DNA of 8,947 nt. Source: JAFGED01 sp964551295 (lineage in GTDB: Bacteria > Chloroflexota > Anaerolineae > B4-G1). The DNA is taken from positions 1-8,947 of the forward strand of contig CAZKDJ010000170.1 of assembly GCA_964551295.1 (NCBI GenBank), read 5' to 3'. Positions 1 to 7,021 of the stretch are shown one piece after another (within the stretch, counting starts at the first letter, position 1; every line of letters starts with the position of its first letter). The position numbers and the translations under genes were made by a program. The notes below the pieces were generated by a model. The model ran no database searches. It saw nothing but the letters and a program-made list of their open reading frames with translations, and was not told where the DNA came from.

Positions 1-1547
1 TCCAGCGCGTCCTGGATCTTGGCCTCGGTCTCGACGTCGACCGAGCTGGTGCTGTCGTCGAGGATCAGGACGGCGGGCTGCACGAGCAGGGCGCGGGCGA
101 TGGCGATGCGCTGTTTCTGTCCGCCGGAGAGGTTGACGCCGCGCTGGCCCACCTCGGTGTCGTAGCCATTGGGGAACTGGGTGATAAAGTCGTGGGCCTG
201 GGCTGCCTTGGCGGCGGCGAGCACCTCCTCGTCGCTGACGTCGGGCCGCCCGTAGCGGATGTTGTCGCGGATCGTGCCGGTAAAGAGCACCGATTCCTGC
301 AGCGCGATGCCGATGTTGCGGCGCAGGGCGGCCGCGTCCACGTCGCGCACGTCCACGCCGTCGATGGTGACCCGACCGCCGGTCACGTCGTAAAAGCGGG
401 GAATCAGGTGGATCAGGCTGGATTTGCCCGATCCCGTCGCGCCGAGCACGGCGACGGTCTGTCCCGGTTCGGCGGTAAAGTTGATCGTCTTGAGCACCGG
501 GTCGCGTCCGTCGCTGTCGTAGCTAAAGGTCACGTTTTCAAACGCCACCCGCCCCCGCGGTTCGAACGTCTCCAGGGCAGCGGGTTTGTCCTGCACGTCG
601 GGCTCGCTGCTCAGCACCTCCTGGATGCGCTCCGCCGACGCCTGGGCCCGCGCGGCGCGGATCACCAGCATGCTGACGAACGTCAGCGACATCAGCGTGC
701 GCATCAGGTAGTTGACAAAGGCGATCAGTTCGCCCACCTGCATGTCGCCGTAGGTCACCTGGAGACCGCCAAACCAGATGGCGCCTACCACGCCCAGGTT
801 GAGCGCCAGCATCGTCGCCGGCATCGTCACGGCCACTGTCCTCGTTGCGTGGACCGTCTGTGCCATCAGCCGCTCGTTGGCCGCCTTGAAGCGCCCTGTC
901 TCGTGCGCGCCGCGGACGAATGCCTTGACCACGCGCACGCCGGCCAGGTTCTCCTGCATCACCGTGTTCAGCTTGTCGAGCCGGCGCTGCACCTCGCTGA
1001 ACAGCGGATAGGCCTTGTTGATCGCCCAGACCAGCACGGCCAGCGCCACTGGCCCTAGCACGACCAGCAGGAGGGCCAGGCGCGGGCTGGTGAGGATCGC
1101 CAGGAGCAGGCTGCCTACCAGCATCAGGGGCGCCCGGACCATGATCCTGAGCATCATCGAAACCACCTCCTGCACCTGGGTCACGTCGTTGGTCAAGCGG
1201 GTGATGAGCTGGCCGGTCTCCAGTTTATCGAGATTGCCGAAGGAGAGCGACTCCACCTTGCGGAAGAGGGCGTCGCGCAGGTCGGCGCCAAATCCCTGCG
1301 AGGCCAGCATGGTGAACACGGTGCAGCCCACGCCGCCCACCGCGCCCAGCAGCGCCAGCCCGACCATCAGCAGGCCCGTCCGTGTGACCACGGCCATGTC
1401 CGTCTGTGCGATGCCCTCGTCGACGATGCGCTGGATCATCCGGGGCTGCATCAGGTCCATCGCTACTTCCAGGACCATCAGCAGGGGGGCCAGCGTGGCC
1501 GAGAACCAATATGGTTTGAGAAACTTGAACAGCTTGGATGACTTCAT
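1..1547 (-). CDS. ABC exporter half-transporter (TMD-NBD fusion), 3' end cut by the window edge
   Basis: This is a membrane-bound, ATP-driven exporter subunit of the type I (MsbA/LmrA-like) family; multidrug or lipid export is the usual role. 515 codons are visible, and the H-loop and C-terminus lie beyond base 1. Six hydrophobic segments lie near residues 17-33, 58-80, 136-152, 156-175, 240-262 and 276-298. The ATPase domain has Walker A GATGSGKSS (369-377, K375), the X-loop TEVGQRG, signature LSGGQ (473-477), Walker B ending D497, and D-loop SSVD (D504). The residue after Walker B is D498, not the catalytic Glu. That is typical of the degenerate partner in heterodimeric exporters such as TM287 or BmrC, so a partner subunit is expected further left (inference). 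The ATG at 1547 is the first Met and precedes a basic, then hydrophobic, N-terminus; a GAGGAG stretch lies 12 nt upstream. It is 75 bp downstream of a marR gene on the same strand. The exported substrate cannot be read from the sequence. Confidence 0.95.
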   Translation of the reverse strand, partial: MKSSKLFKFLKPYWFSATLAPLLMVLEVAMDLMQPRMIQRIVDEGIAQTDMAVVTRTGLLMVGLALLGAVGGVGCTVFTMLASQGFGADLRDALFRKVESLSFGNLDKLETGQLITRLTNDVTQVQEVVSMMLRIMVRAPLMLVGSLLLAILTSPRLALLLVVLGPVALAVLVWAINKAYPLFSEVQRRLDKLNTVMQENLAGVRVVKAFVRGAHETGRFKAANERLMAQTVHATRTVAVTMPATMLALNLGVVGAIWFGGLQVTYGDMQVGELIAFVNYLMRTLMSLTFVSMLVIRAARAQASAERIQEVLSSEPDVQDKPAALETFEPRGRVAFENVTFSYDSDGRDPVLKTINFTAEPGQTVAVLGATGSGKSSLIHLIPRFYDVTGGRVTIDGVDVRDVDAAALRRNIGIALQESVLFTGTIRDNIRYGRPDVSDEEVLAAAKAAQAHDFITQFPNGYDTEVGQRGVNLSGGQKQRIAIARALLVQPAVLILDDSTSSVDVETEAKIQDAL

Positions 1548-1572
1548 TCTGTCTTGCGACTCCTCGTTATAT

Positions 1573-1588
1573 ACTTTGCCGTCTAATG
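1573..1588 (-). promoter_or_regulatory. Second MarR-type operator candidate, in front of the ABC exporter gene
   Basis: The plus strand reads ACTTTGCCGTCTAATG, matching 13 of 16 positions of the palindrome on the marR promoter (2107-2122), including the central GCCGTCTAA. It lies 25 bp upstream of the exporter ATG, in the marR-exporter gap. On the minus strand a TATAAC hexamer (1566-1571) directly follows it and could be a -10 box, but no good -35 is visible and a start there would leave GAGGAG (1560-1565) outside the transcript. It may therefore act as an internal operator in a marR-exporter transcript rather than on its own promoter. Binding by the neighbouring MarR is inferred. Confidence 0.5.
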
Positions 1589-1622
1589 AATCGGATACAA
1601 AAAAACTGTGTCCGGTGGATGT

Positions 1623-2078
1623 CTAGCCCGGCGGCTTATCTTCGGTGACCTGGAGCAGGTTTTCACGCATGTGCAGGAAAAAGCGGCGCAGCAGCACGCG
1701 CTCCTCCAGGGTGAATCCGGCAAACGTTTCATCTTCCAGTGTGCGCCAGACCTGCTCAACCTGTGCTTGGACGGCGCGCCCATCGTCGGTGAGGTACACG
1801 CGCGATACGCGCTGGTCGTCGGGATCCGATCTGCGCTTGACGAAGCCGGCTTTTTCCATCCGCTGGACCATCTTGGTCATCGTGGAAGGCTGGACGTGCA
1901 GGCGGGCGGCCAATTCGCTGTGCGTCAACCCCTCTTGCTCCCACAGCGCGCGCAGCATCGGCGGTTGGCCGTGGTATAGCCCCAGCGCCTCCAGGAGCGT
2001 GTGCGCCCGGACATAGTGCAGGCGGCAGATTTGGGCCAGTAGAAAATCGATCGATTCCGGTTTGGATGGTGAGGACAT
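1623..2078 (-). CDS. MarR-family transcriptional regulator
   Basis: This 151-residue winged-helix regulator acts as a dimer in the cytoplasm; family members usually repress their own gene and a neighbouring efflux or detoxification gene and are released by small phenolic or drug-like ligands. The winged helix spans about residues 40-98: a helix with LTHSELAARL (51-60), the recognition helix around STMTKMVQRMEKAG (65-78), and a wing carrying RRSDPDDQRVSRVYLT (82-97), all very typical of MarR. The flanking helices (10-35 and 105-145) would form the dimer interface. Length is normal for the family. The start ATG at 2078 has an AGGAG Shine-Dalgarno 5 nt upstream. A promoter and a palindrome overlapping its -10 lie immediately upstream, and the exporter gene follows after 75 bp. 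The natural inducer is unknown. Confidence 0.95.
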   Translation of the reverse strand: MSSPSKPESIDFLLAQICRLHYVRAHTLLEALGLYHGQPPMLRALWEQEGLTHSELAARLHVQPSTMTKMVQRMEKAGFVKRRSDPDDQRVSRVYLTDDGRAVQAQVEQVWRTLEDETFAGFTLEERVLLRRFFLHMRENLLQVTEDKPPG

Positions 2079-2106
2079 AGCTTCTCCTGATGGATCACCT
2101 TAGAAA

Positions 2107-2122
2107 ACTTAGCCGTCTAAGT
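2107..2122. promoter_or_regulatory. Palindromic operator on the marR promoter (probable autoregulation site)
   Basis: ACTTAG-CCGT-CTAAGT has perfect 6-bp arms around a 4-bp centre. It overlaps the last three bases of the marR -10 hexamer (2120-2125) and the expected transcription start, so a bound dimer would block RNA polymerase. Size and position fit the operator habits of MarR dimers. A 13/16 copy at 1573-1588 precedes the exporter gene, which strengthens the call. The identity of the binding protein is inferred from the adjacent gene. Confidence 0.65.
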
Positions 2123-2148
2123 ATACCGCAGAAGCGTGTTTTTGTGAA
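2120..2148 (-). promoter_or_regulatory. Sigma70-type promoter of marR
   Basis: On the minus strand a TTCACA -35 (2143-2148) and a TATACT -10 (2120-2125) each match the consensus at 5 of 6 positions and are separated by exactly 17 bp. Transcription would start near 2113, leaving a leader of about 35 nt that contains the AGGAG Shine-Dalgarno in front of the marR ATG (2078). The promoter lies in the gap between the SDR stop and marR, so marR need not depend on read-through from the SDR gene. Confidence 0.72.
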
Positions 2149-2188
2149 GTTGATGCTGGAATGGGGTGGGTCGGTGGCAGTGTCTGTC

Positions 2189-2950
2189 CTATTTGAACCA
2201 CGCCCCGCCGTTGATCTCGGTGATCTCGCCGGTGATGAAGGCGGCCAGGTCCGAGACCAGGAACAGTACCGCATCGGCCACGTCGCCGGGCACGCCCCCG
2301 CGCCCAAGGGGAATGCTGGCGATGGCCGCCTGTCTGCCCTCTTCGGTGTTGAAGGTCTCGTGGAAGGGCGTCTCCAGGATCAAGCCTGGCGCCACGGCGT
2401 TGACCGTGATGCCCCGGGGAGCCAGCTCCTTGGCCAGACCACGGGTGAGGCCCAGCAGGCCAGCCTTGGCCGCCGCGTAGGCCACTGCGCCGGGACCGCC
2501 GCCGTTGCGTGCCGCTAATGACGACATATGCACAATGCGGCCCCAGCCGGTCCGCATGTATGGCAGCGCCGCCCGGCTGCAGTAAAAGGCGCTGCTCAGA
2601 TTGACGTTTATCACCCGATGCCAGTGCTCGTCGCTCATTTCGGCCACTGGCACGCGGCCCACCATGTACCCGGCGTTGTTGACCAGGATGTCGACGTGGC
2701 CGTCCAGCGCGCTGACCAGCTCCGGTACGCTCCGGTTGACCTCTCTGCTGTCTGTAGCGTCCATCCGTAGCGCCAGCGACTTGCGGCCCAGCGCGCGGAT
2801 CGCGGTGACCGTCTGCTCGCCGGAGTTGGAAAAGTACGTCAGCCCTACGTCCGCCCCCGCCCGCGCCAGGACCAGGGCGATCTCTCGCCCGATGCCGGTG
2901 TTGCCTCCGGTAACCAGCGCTGTTTTGCCCTCTAGATTGATGCTCGTCAT
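2189..2950 (-). CDS. Classical short-chain dehydrogenase/reductase (SDR), FabG-like
   Basis: A 253-residue cytoplasmic NAD(P)-dependent oxidoreductase with a Rossmann fold; length is normal for classical SDRs. Visible motifs are the cofactor loop TGGNTGIG (14-21), NNAG (91-94), the active-site Asn in VNLSS (N117), catalytic Ser (S144 in HMSSLAA), and YxxxK (Y158, K162), followed by the usual NAVAPG (184-189) and a C-terminal INGGAWF. The catalytic tetrad is complete, so the enzyme should be active. The ATG at 2950 is preferred because GGAGG sits 5 nt upstream; an in-frame ATG at 3007 lies upstream of this ribosome site. The substrate cannot be assigned: 3-oxoacyl-ACP reductase, sugar/polyol dehydrogenase and other uses are all possible. 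It is divergent from the large AraC-type regulator, which may control it. Its stop is 110 bp from marR, and no terminator is visible between them. Confidence 0.93.
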   Translation of the reverse strand: MTSINLEGKTALVTGGNTGIGREIALVLARAGADVGLTYFSNSGEQTVTAIRALGRKSLALRMDATDSREVNRSVPELVSALDGHVDILVNNAGYMVGRVPVAEMSDEHWHRVINVNLSSAFYCSRAALPYMRTGWGRIVHMSSLAARNGGGPGAVAYAAAKAGLLGLTRGLAKELAPRGITVNAVAPGLILETPFHETFNTEEGRQAAIASIPLGRGGVPGDVADAVLFLVSDLAAFITGEITEINGGAWFK

Positions 2951-2979
2951 CGTAGCCTCCTTTATCTGGATCAGGCGCA

Positions 2980-3007
2980 ATACTAGCACATTTCCCCGGT
3001 CGGGCAA
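2980..3007 (-). promoter_or_regulatory. Candidate promoter of the SDR gene
   Basis: On the minus strand a TAGTAT -10 (2980-2985) is preceded directly by TGC, giving an extended -10 (TGn), with TTGCCC (3002-3007) 16 bp upstream as a weak -35. Initiation would fall around 2973, giving a short leader with the GGAGG site. Each hexamer matches consensus at only 4 of 6 positions, so the call leans on the extended -10 and on position. This promoter also argues that the in-frame ATG at 3007 is not used. Confidence 0.4.
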
Positions 3008-3039
3008 ACGGGAAGGTTGTCAAGGGAGCAGGCTTACAC

Positions 3040-3244
3040 GTCCCTCCCCATCGATGGGTGAGGCTAGGAGGGGGTGAAAACAGCTTGCGACCTTCCCCCC
3101 CCCACCTAACCTCTCCCGCTATGGGGGAGGGATCGTGTGCCCCCTCCCAGGTGGGAGGGGGGCGCGCAGGACGCGCGAAGGGGAGGGACCGGATGCTTCC
3201 CGCTATGGGGGAGGGATTAGCTGCTCTTTCCCAGGAAGGGAAGG
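3040..3244. repeat. Cluster of C/G-rich palindromic intergenic repeats with an 84-nt duplication
   Basis: This stretch fills the divergent region between the SDR and the hybrid regulator. It holds several self-complementary blocks: CCCATCGATGGG (3046-3057 area), an 8-bp stem CCTCTCCC/GGGGGAGG (about 3110-3130), a perfect 10-bp inverted repeat with GG centre (3140-3161), and CGCGC/GCGCG (3163-3177). A 20-nt block at 3114-3133 recurs identically at 3198-3217. The palindrome after it recurs in degraded form at 3230-3244 with the same 84-nt offset, so the pair is a decayed tandem duplication. A run of nine C lies at 3095-3103. It resembles REP/MITE-like dispersed intergenic elements, but copy number elsewhere cannot be seen. 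The frame open through it on the plus strand is not treated as coding. Confidence 0.8.
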
Positions 3245-3273
3245 TTGACAATTATCTCGGGTTCTGGCATGAT
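3245..3273 (+). promoter_or_regulatory. Extended -10 promoter of the hybrid sensor/regulator gene
   Basis: A consensus TTGACA -35 (3245-3250) is followed after 17 bp by CATGAT (3268-3273, 4 of 6 matches), which is preceded directly by TGG, an extended -10 motif. Transcription would start near 3280, about 36 nt before the chosen ATG at 3316. This placement supports the 1200-residue start and makes the upstream in-frame ATG at 3058 unlikely. The -35 abuts the end of the palindromic repeat cluster. Confidence 0.6.
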
Positions 3274-3315
3274 TACCGTGCAGTCTCTGCAAAAGGGATA
3301 GAAGAAAGAAGCGAT

Positions 3316-6300
3316 ATGCCCCACAAATCCCGCGCACGTCCCACGGTCGGTTTCCTCTCGACCTGGTCGGTCTATGAGGGCACGACTATCGACCGCTATA
3401 CCCACACCCTGCTCCAGGGTGTCTGCGCCGCCGCGCGCGAGCTTGACTGCAATCTGCTCCTCGGCTGTGGGATCAGCCTGCCTGCCACGCCGCTCGAGAG
3501 CCGCACCGCCTGGCCGGTACCTGGCGTGGACGTGGATTTTGTCCCCGTCGGCCTCTGGAATACCGATGGGCTGATCGTCATCCCCGACGATCTCTCCGAC
3601 GCACAGCTCGAGTACGTGCAGGATTTGGTTCGTTTGGGATTTCCCGTCATCCTGACCACGGCCGAAAAGCCGGGGCCGCTCGTGGCCGTGGACAACGCGG
3701 GCGGCATTCGGCAGGCGTTCGATCACCTCCTGCAACACGGGCATCGACGCATCGCGTTCATCGCGGGCAAATCGGGGCGCGGGGGCGATACAGCGGAACG
3801 CCTGGAGGCGTATCGCCAAGCGCTGCGCGATGCGAACATTGAGCAGGATGAACGCCTGATTGCCTTTGGCGAGCATCGGCGCGAGGACGGGCGTGTGGCC
3901 ATGCAGCAGATCCTCTCCACGGGCGCGCCGTTTACCGCCGTGCTGGCGAGCAACGACCTCTCCTGCCTGGGCGCTGTGGAGGCGCTCCGCGAGGCCGGAC
4001 GGCGCATCCCCGGGGACGTTGCCGTCATCGGCTTTGACGACATCCTCGATGCGCGCTCGCACCTTCCGCCGTTGACCACTATCCGGCATCCGACGTTTAC
4101 GCTGGGCCACCAGGCCGTGCTTTCGGTGCTCGACGCGATCGCAGGGAAGCGGGCGGCCGAGACGCTCACGCGCGTGCCGACACAGCTCGTCATCCGCCAG
4201 TCGTGCGGGTGTCGGCCGGAAAGTATGCCGTTTCCCAAGCTGCCCGCGGATATCGAGGTGACGTCGGCCACCATCGCGCGCGCCATGGCGGAGGTGATGC
4301 TCGGTGAAGGGCGGCACAGTGCGCGCGAGGAAATCGAAAGCCGGTGCTTGGATCTCGCCCGCGCGTTCACGGTGAGCCTGGAGGCCAATGATCCCGCGCC
4401 GTTCGACGCGGCGATGAAGGGTCTTCTCGATTGGCTAGAAGGACGCGACGAAGATGCTTACGTATGGCACCCTGCGCTCTCGACGCTGCGGCGCGGGCTA
4501 TCAGACCGGGCGTCGCTGACTTCTATGGCCAACCTCGTTTTTGCTGACGCGATGATCGACCGCGCGCGCCTCGAGATCGCCGAACAGGTGCAGCGCCAGG
4601 CGACCGACGCACTATTGCAGCACATGGAGATGGCGAACCGGCTGGGACTGATGACCTCTCAACTCCTCGCCGCGCTCGACGCATCAGAGGGCGCGCGGAT
4701 GCAGTCCATCCGTGGCATTCTGGCCAACCACCTGCCTCAGTTGGGCGTCGAGCATGTGCTCGCGGCGCTGTATTCGATGGAGAGAGACCCTTCGCTTTCC
4801 CGTTGCACGGTTTTGCTCGACGCTGGTCTGCCAAAGAGTGGGGCCGGGCGTCAGTTTCCTGCCCGCGATTTTCCGCCGCCGGGACTGTACCCCGCCGGTA
4901 AGGCGCTTCAACTGGCGATCCTGCCGCTGGCGATTGACGACCACACGACGGGCTTTGTGGCCTTCAGCGCGACCAATCTCGAGCCCTGCGCGGCGATCGT
5001 GCACAACCTGGCCTCGGCGCTGCGCACCGGCAGGCTGTATCGCGACGCCATCGAGGGGCGCCAGCTGGCGGAGGAGGCAAACCGGCTCAAGAGCCGTTTC
5101 CTCTCCACCGTGAGCCACGAGCTGCGCACGCCTCTGAATCTGATCACCGGCTTGAGCGCCGTGCTGTTGCAGGAGGGAGAGCGGGTCGCGTCGGAAAAGT
5201 GCCTGGTAAACCGCGAAGATGTGGAGCACATCCATGCCAGTGCGCAGCACCTGGACGGTCTGATCCGCGACGTTTTGGACTTGGCCCGCAGCGAGGTCGG
5301 GCAGCTCGAGTTGGTCTGCGAGCCGTTGCACCTGCGGGAGGTTTTGCAGCCGGTGTTGGCCATCGGGCGGCAATTGGCGCGTGATAAGGACCTGGCTTGG
5401 CGGGTCGAGATTCCCGAGGAACTGCCCCGCGTTTGGGGAGACCGGACGCGCCTGCGGCAGGTGATGTTGAACCTGGTGCACAACGCCGTCAAGTTCACGG
5501 CACGCGGTGAAATCGCGCTGACCGTAGCGGTGGAGGACGACCGGGCTATCGTGTCGGTGCAGGACACGGGGCTGGGCACTCCCGTGAAGGAGCAGAGGGC
5601 GATCTTTGACGAGTTCCGACAATCGGAGCGGACGGCGGCGCGCGGGTACGGCGGCCTGGGGTTGGGACTGGCGATTTGCAAGCGCCTGGTAGAGTTGCAC
5701 GGGGGCGAGATCGGCGTGCGTTCTTCGGGAGAGGCGGGTGGGGGCTCGACGTTTTACATCACGCTACCGGTAATGGCCCCTCAAGCGGCCTTCGCCGATG
5801 CCGGGGTTCCACTGGCAGAGATGCACCAGGTATTGCTTTTGGTAGAGGATGCGCGGGGTGGCGATGTGTTACGCGATTATCTGGCGCGCCAGGGGCTCGA
5901 GGTGACGGTGCATCAGGTAAGTGCGGATGATGAGGAGGCGGATTGGCTAACCTGGCTCCTGGCCGGTCTGCCGGAGGCCGTGGTGTTGGATCGAGAGGTG
6001 GCGTCGGAGAGAGGCTGGAAAATACTCAAAGTCTTGAAGGAAAATCCGGCGACACGGCACGTGCCGGTGCTGTTTTACACGCTTGCCGATGGCGGCGGCC
6101 GTGGCTCGATGCTAGAGATCGACTATTTGACGAAACCGATGGGCACGACGGATCTCATGAAGGCGCTAGAATGCCAGGGACTGCTTGCGGATCAAGTCGC
6201 GGAGAAAAAGATACTCGTGGTAGATGACGTGCCGGCGATCCTGGAGATGCACGCGCGCATCGTGGAGGCGCAGTCACCCGGTTACCGCGTCTTGCGGGCG

Positions 6301-6918
6301 CGCAACGGGTGGGATGCACTGGAGATCATTCGTCGCGAGCAACCCGATTTGGTGCTCCTGGACCTGATGATGCCGGAATTGGATGGGTTCGGCGTGCTGG
6401 AGGCGATGCGCGAGGATGAGGTCAGCAGCAACATCCCGGTGATCGTGCTGACAGGGCAGGTGTTGACGGAAGAGGATATGGCGCGCTTGAACCAGGGCGT
6501 CACAAAGGTATTGGGTAAGGGTTTGTTTAGCGTAGAGGAGACGTTGGAACACGTCGAAGCCACCCTGGCACGCAGGACCAAGCTATGTGCCGAAACGCAA
6601 CAGGTGGTGCGCAAGGCCATGGCCTACGTGCACACCCATTATGCGGAGCGGGTTTCATTGAGGGACATCGCTGCCTACGTGGGCCTGAGCAAGCAGCATC
6701 TGATTCGGAGTTTCCGCAGCGAGATCGGGATCACACCCATCGACTATCTCAAGCGCTACCGGATTGGGCAGGCCAAGGCGTTGCTGGAAAAAGGCGCCAA
6801 GAGTGTGACGGAGGTGGCATCCGAAGTTGGATTCTCCACCAGCAGCTACTTTGCTCGGGTGTTCCGGGGTGAGGTAGGTGTATCGCCTAGCGCCTACCAG
6901 AAAGGGGAGCGCGCCTAG
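3316..6918 (+). CDS. Soluble LacI-like sensor / hybrid histidine kinase / two receivers / AraC-type regulator in one chain
   Basis: This 1200-residue protein looks like a complete sugar-sensing signal pathway in one polypeptide. Residues about 7-299 form a LacI/GalR-type ligand-binding domain (HGHRRIAFIAG, GFDD at 239-242, PPLTTIRHP, ending SCGC at 296-299) with no LacI DNA-binding head. A helical linker and a GAF-like region (about 470-575) follow. The kinase core has H-box SHELRTP (H601), N-box N723, G1 DTGLG (750-754) and G2 GGLGLGLAI (779-787). Receiver 1 has E844/D845, D892, T922 and K940; receiver 2 has D970/D971, D1016, T1046 and K1068. The C-terminus (about 1096-1197) is an AraC double HTH (first near 1113, second near 1163). 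No signal peptide or membrane helix is visible and no Hpt domain is seen. The order recalls membrane-bound Bacteroides hybrid two-component systems but with cytoplasmic sensing. The ATG at 3316 was chosen because a promoter lies just upstream and the LacI fold begins there; its ribosome site is only weakly purine-rich. The ligand is unknown; a galactose-type sugar is inferred from the nearby galactanase. Confidence 0.95.
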   Translation: MPHKSRARPTVGFLSTWSVYEGTTIDRYTHTLLQGVCAAARELDCNLLLGCGISLPATPLESRTAWPVPGVDVDFVPVGLWNTDGLIVIPDDLSDAQLEYVQDLVRLGFPVILTTAEKPGPLVAVDNAGGIRQAFDHLLQHGHRRIAFIAGKSGRGGDTAERLEAYRQALRDANIEQDERLIAFGEHRREDGRVAMQQILSTGAPFTAVLASNDLSCLGAVEALREAGRRIPGDVAVIGFDDILDARSHLPPLTTIRHPTFTLGHQAVLSVLDAIAGKRAAETLTRVPTQLVIRQSCGCRPESMPFPKLPADIEVTSATIARAMAEVMLGEGRHSAREEIESRCLDLARAFTVSLEANDPAPFDAAMKGLLDWLEGRDEDAYVWHPALSTLRRGLSDRASLTSMANLVFADAMIDRARLEIAEQVQRQATDALLQHMEMANRLGLMTSQLLAALDASEGARMQSIRGILANHLPQLGVEHVLAALYSMERDPSLSRCTVLLDAGLPKSGAGRQFPARDFPPPGLYPAGKALQLAILPLAIDDHTTGFVAFSATNLEPCAAIVHNLASALRTGRLYRDAIEGRQLAEEANRLKSRFLSTVSHELRTPLNLITGLSAVLLQEGERVASEKCLVNREDVEHIHASAQHLDGLIRDVLDLARSEVGQLELVCEPLHLREVLQPVLAIGRQLARDKDLAWRVEIPEELPRVWGDRTRLRQVMLNLVHNAVKFTARGEIALTVAVEDDRAIVSVQDTGLGTPVKEQRAIFDEFRQSERTAARGYGGLGLGLAICKRLVELHGGEIGVRSSGEAGGGSTFYITLPVMAPQAAFADAGVPLAEMHQVLLLVEDARGGDVLRDYLARQGLEVTVHQVSADDEEADWLTWLLAGLPEAVVLDREVASERGWKILKVLKENPATRHVPVLFYTLADGGGRGSMLEIDYLTKPMGTTDLMKALECQGLLADQVAEKKILVVDDVPAILEMHARIVEAQSPGYRVLRARNGWDALEIIRREQPDLVLLDLMMPELDGFGVLEAMREDEVSSNIPVIVLTGQVLTEEDMARLNQGVTKVLGKGLFSVEETLEHVEATLARRTKLCAETQQVVRKAMAYVHTHYAERVSLRDIAAYVGLSKQHLIRSFRSEIGITPIDYLKRYRIGQAKALLEKGAKSVTEVASEVGFSTSSYFARVFRGEVGVSPSAYQKGERA

Positions 6919-6924
6919 GAGATC

Positions 6925-6948
6925 AACGGATTGAACGGATGAAACGGA
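6925..6948 (+). repeat. Three AACGGA units at 9-nt period after the regulator stop codon
   Basis: AACGGA occurs at 6925, 6934 and 6943, exactly 9 nt apart, between the stop codon and the terminator stem; the last unit runs into the stem. The short in-phase period suggests a small tandem repeat. No function is assigned. Confidence 0.6.
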
Positions 6949-6981
6949 CGGGTGGGCCGCAAACGCGGCCCGCCCGTTTTT
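6948..6981 (+). terminator. Rho-independent terminator of the hybrid regulator gene
   Basis: A 13-bp stem (6948-6960 with 6965-6977, one G-U wobble) closes an AAAC loop and is followed by five T (6977-6981). It lies 30 bp after the stop codon. It should separate transcription of the regulator from the downstream receiver-galactanase pair, which therefore needs its own promoter. Confidence 0.9.
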
Positions 6982-7021
6982 ATATGGCGGATGCGTTCAG
7001 ATTTTGATAGAGCATGTTAAA

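Noticed and set aside
192..1058. Long plus-strand open frame opposite the ABC exporter
   Set aside because: The minus strand encodes an unmistakable ABC exporter over the same bases. The plus-strand product is His/Arg/Val-rich without any fold motif, as expected from the antisense of GC-rich coding DNA.
1600..1640. Possible terminator between marR and the exporter (T7 run on the minus strand after CCGG-type pairing)
   Set aside because: The only stem is about 4 bp with a long loop, so it is too weak to call an intrinsic terminator.
3217..4317. 366-codon minus-strand frame opposite the LacI-like domain
   Set aside because: Antisense shadow of a well-conserved LacI-type domain; there is no ribosome site and no motif.
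4684..5700. 338-codon minus-strand frame inside the hybrid regulator gene
   Set aside because: It lies opposite the kinase core, whose H, N and G boxes are intact on the plus strand. The antisense product is Gln/Arg/Leu-rich and has no recognisable domain.
5827..6180. Receiver 1 of the hybrid protein as a dead pseudo-receiver
   Set aside because: It is divergent, but the acidic pair (E844/D845), phospho-Asp D892, T922 and K940-P are all present, so inactivity cannot be claimed.
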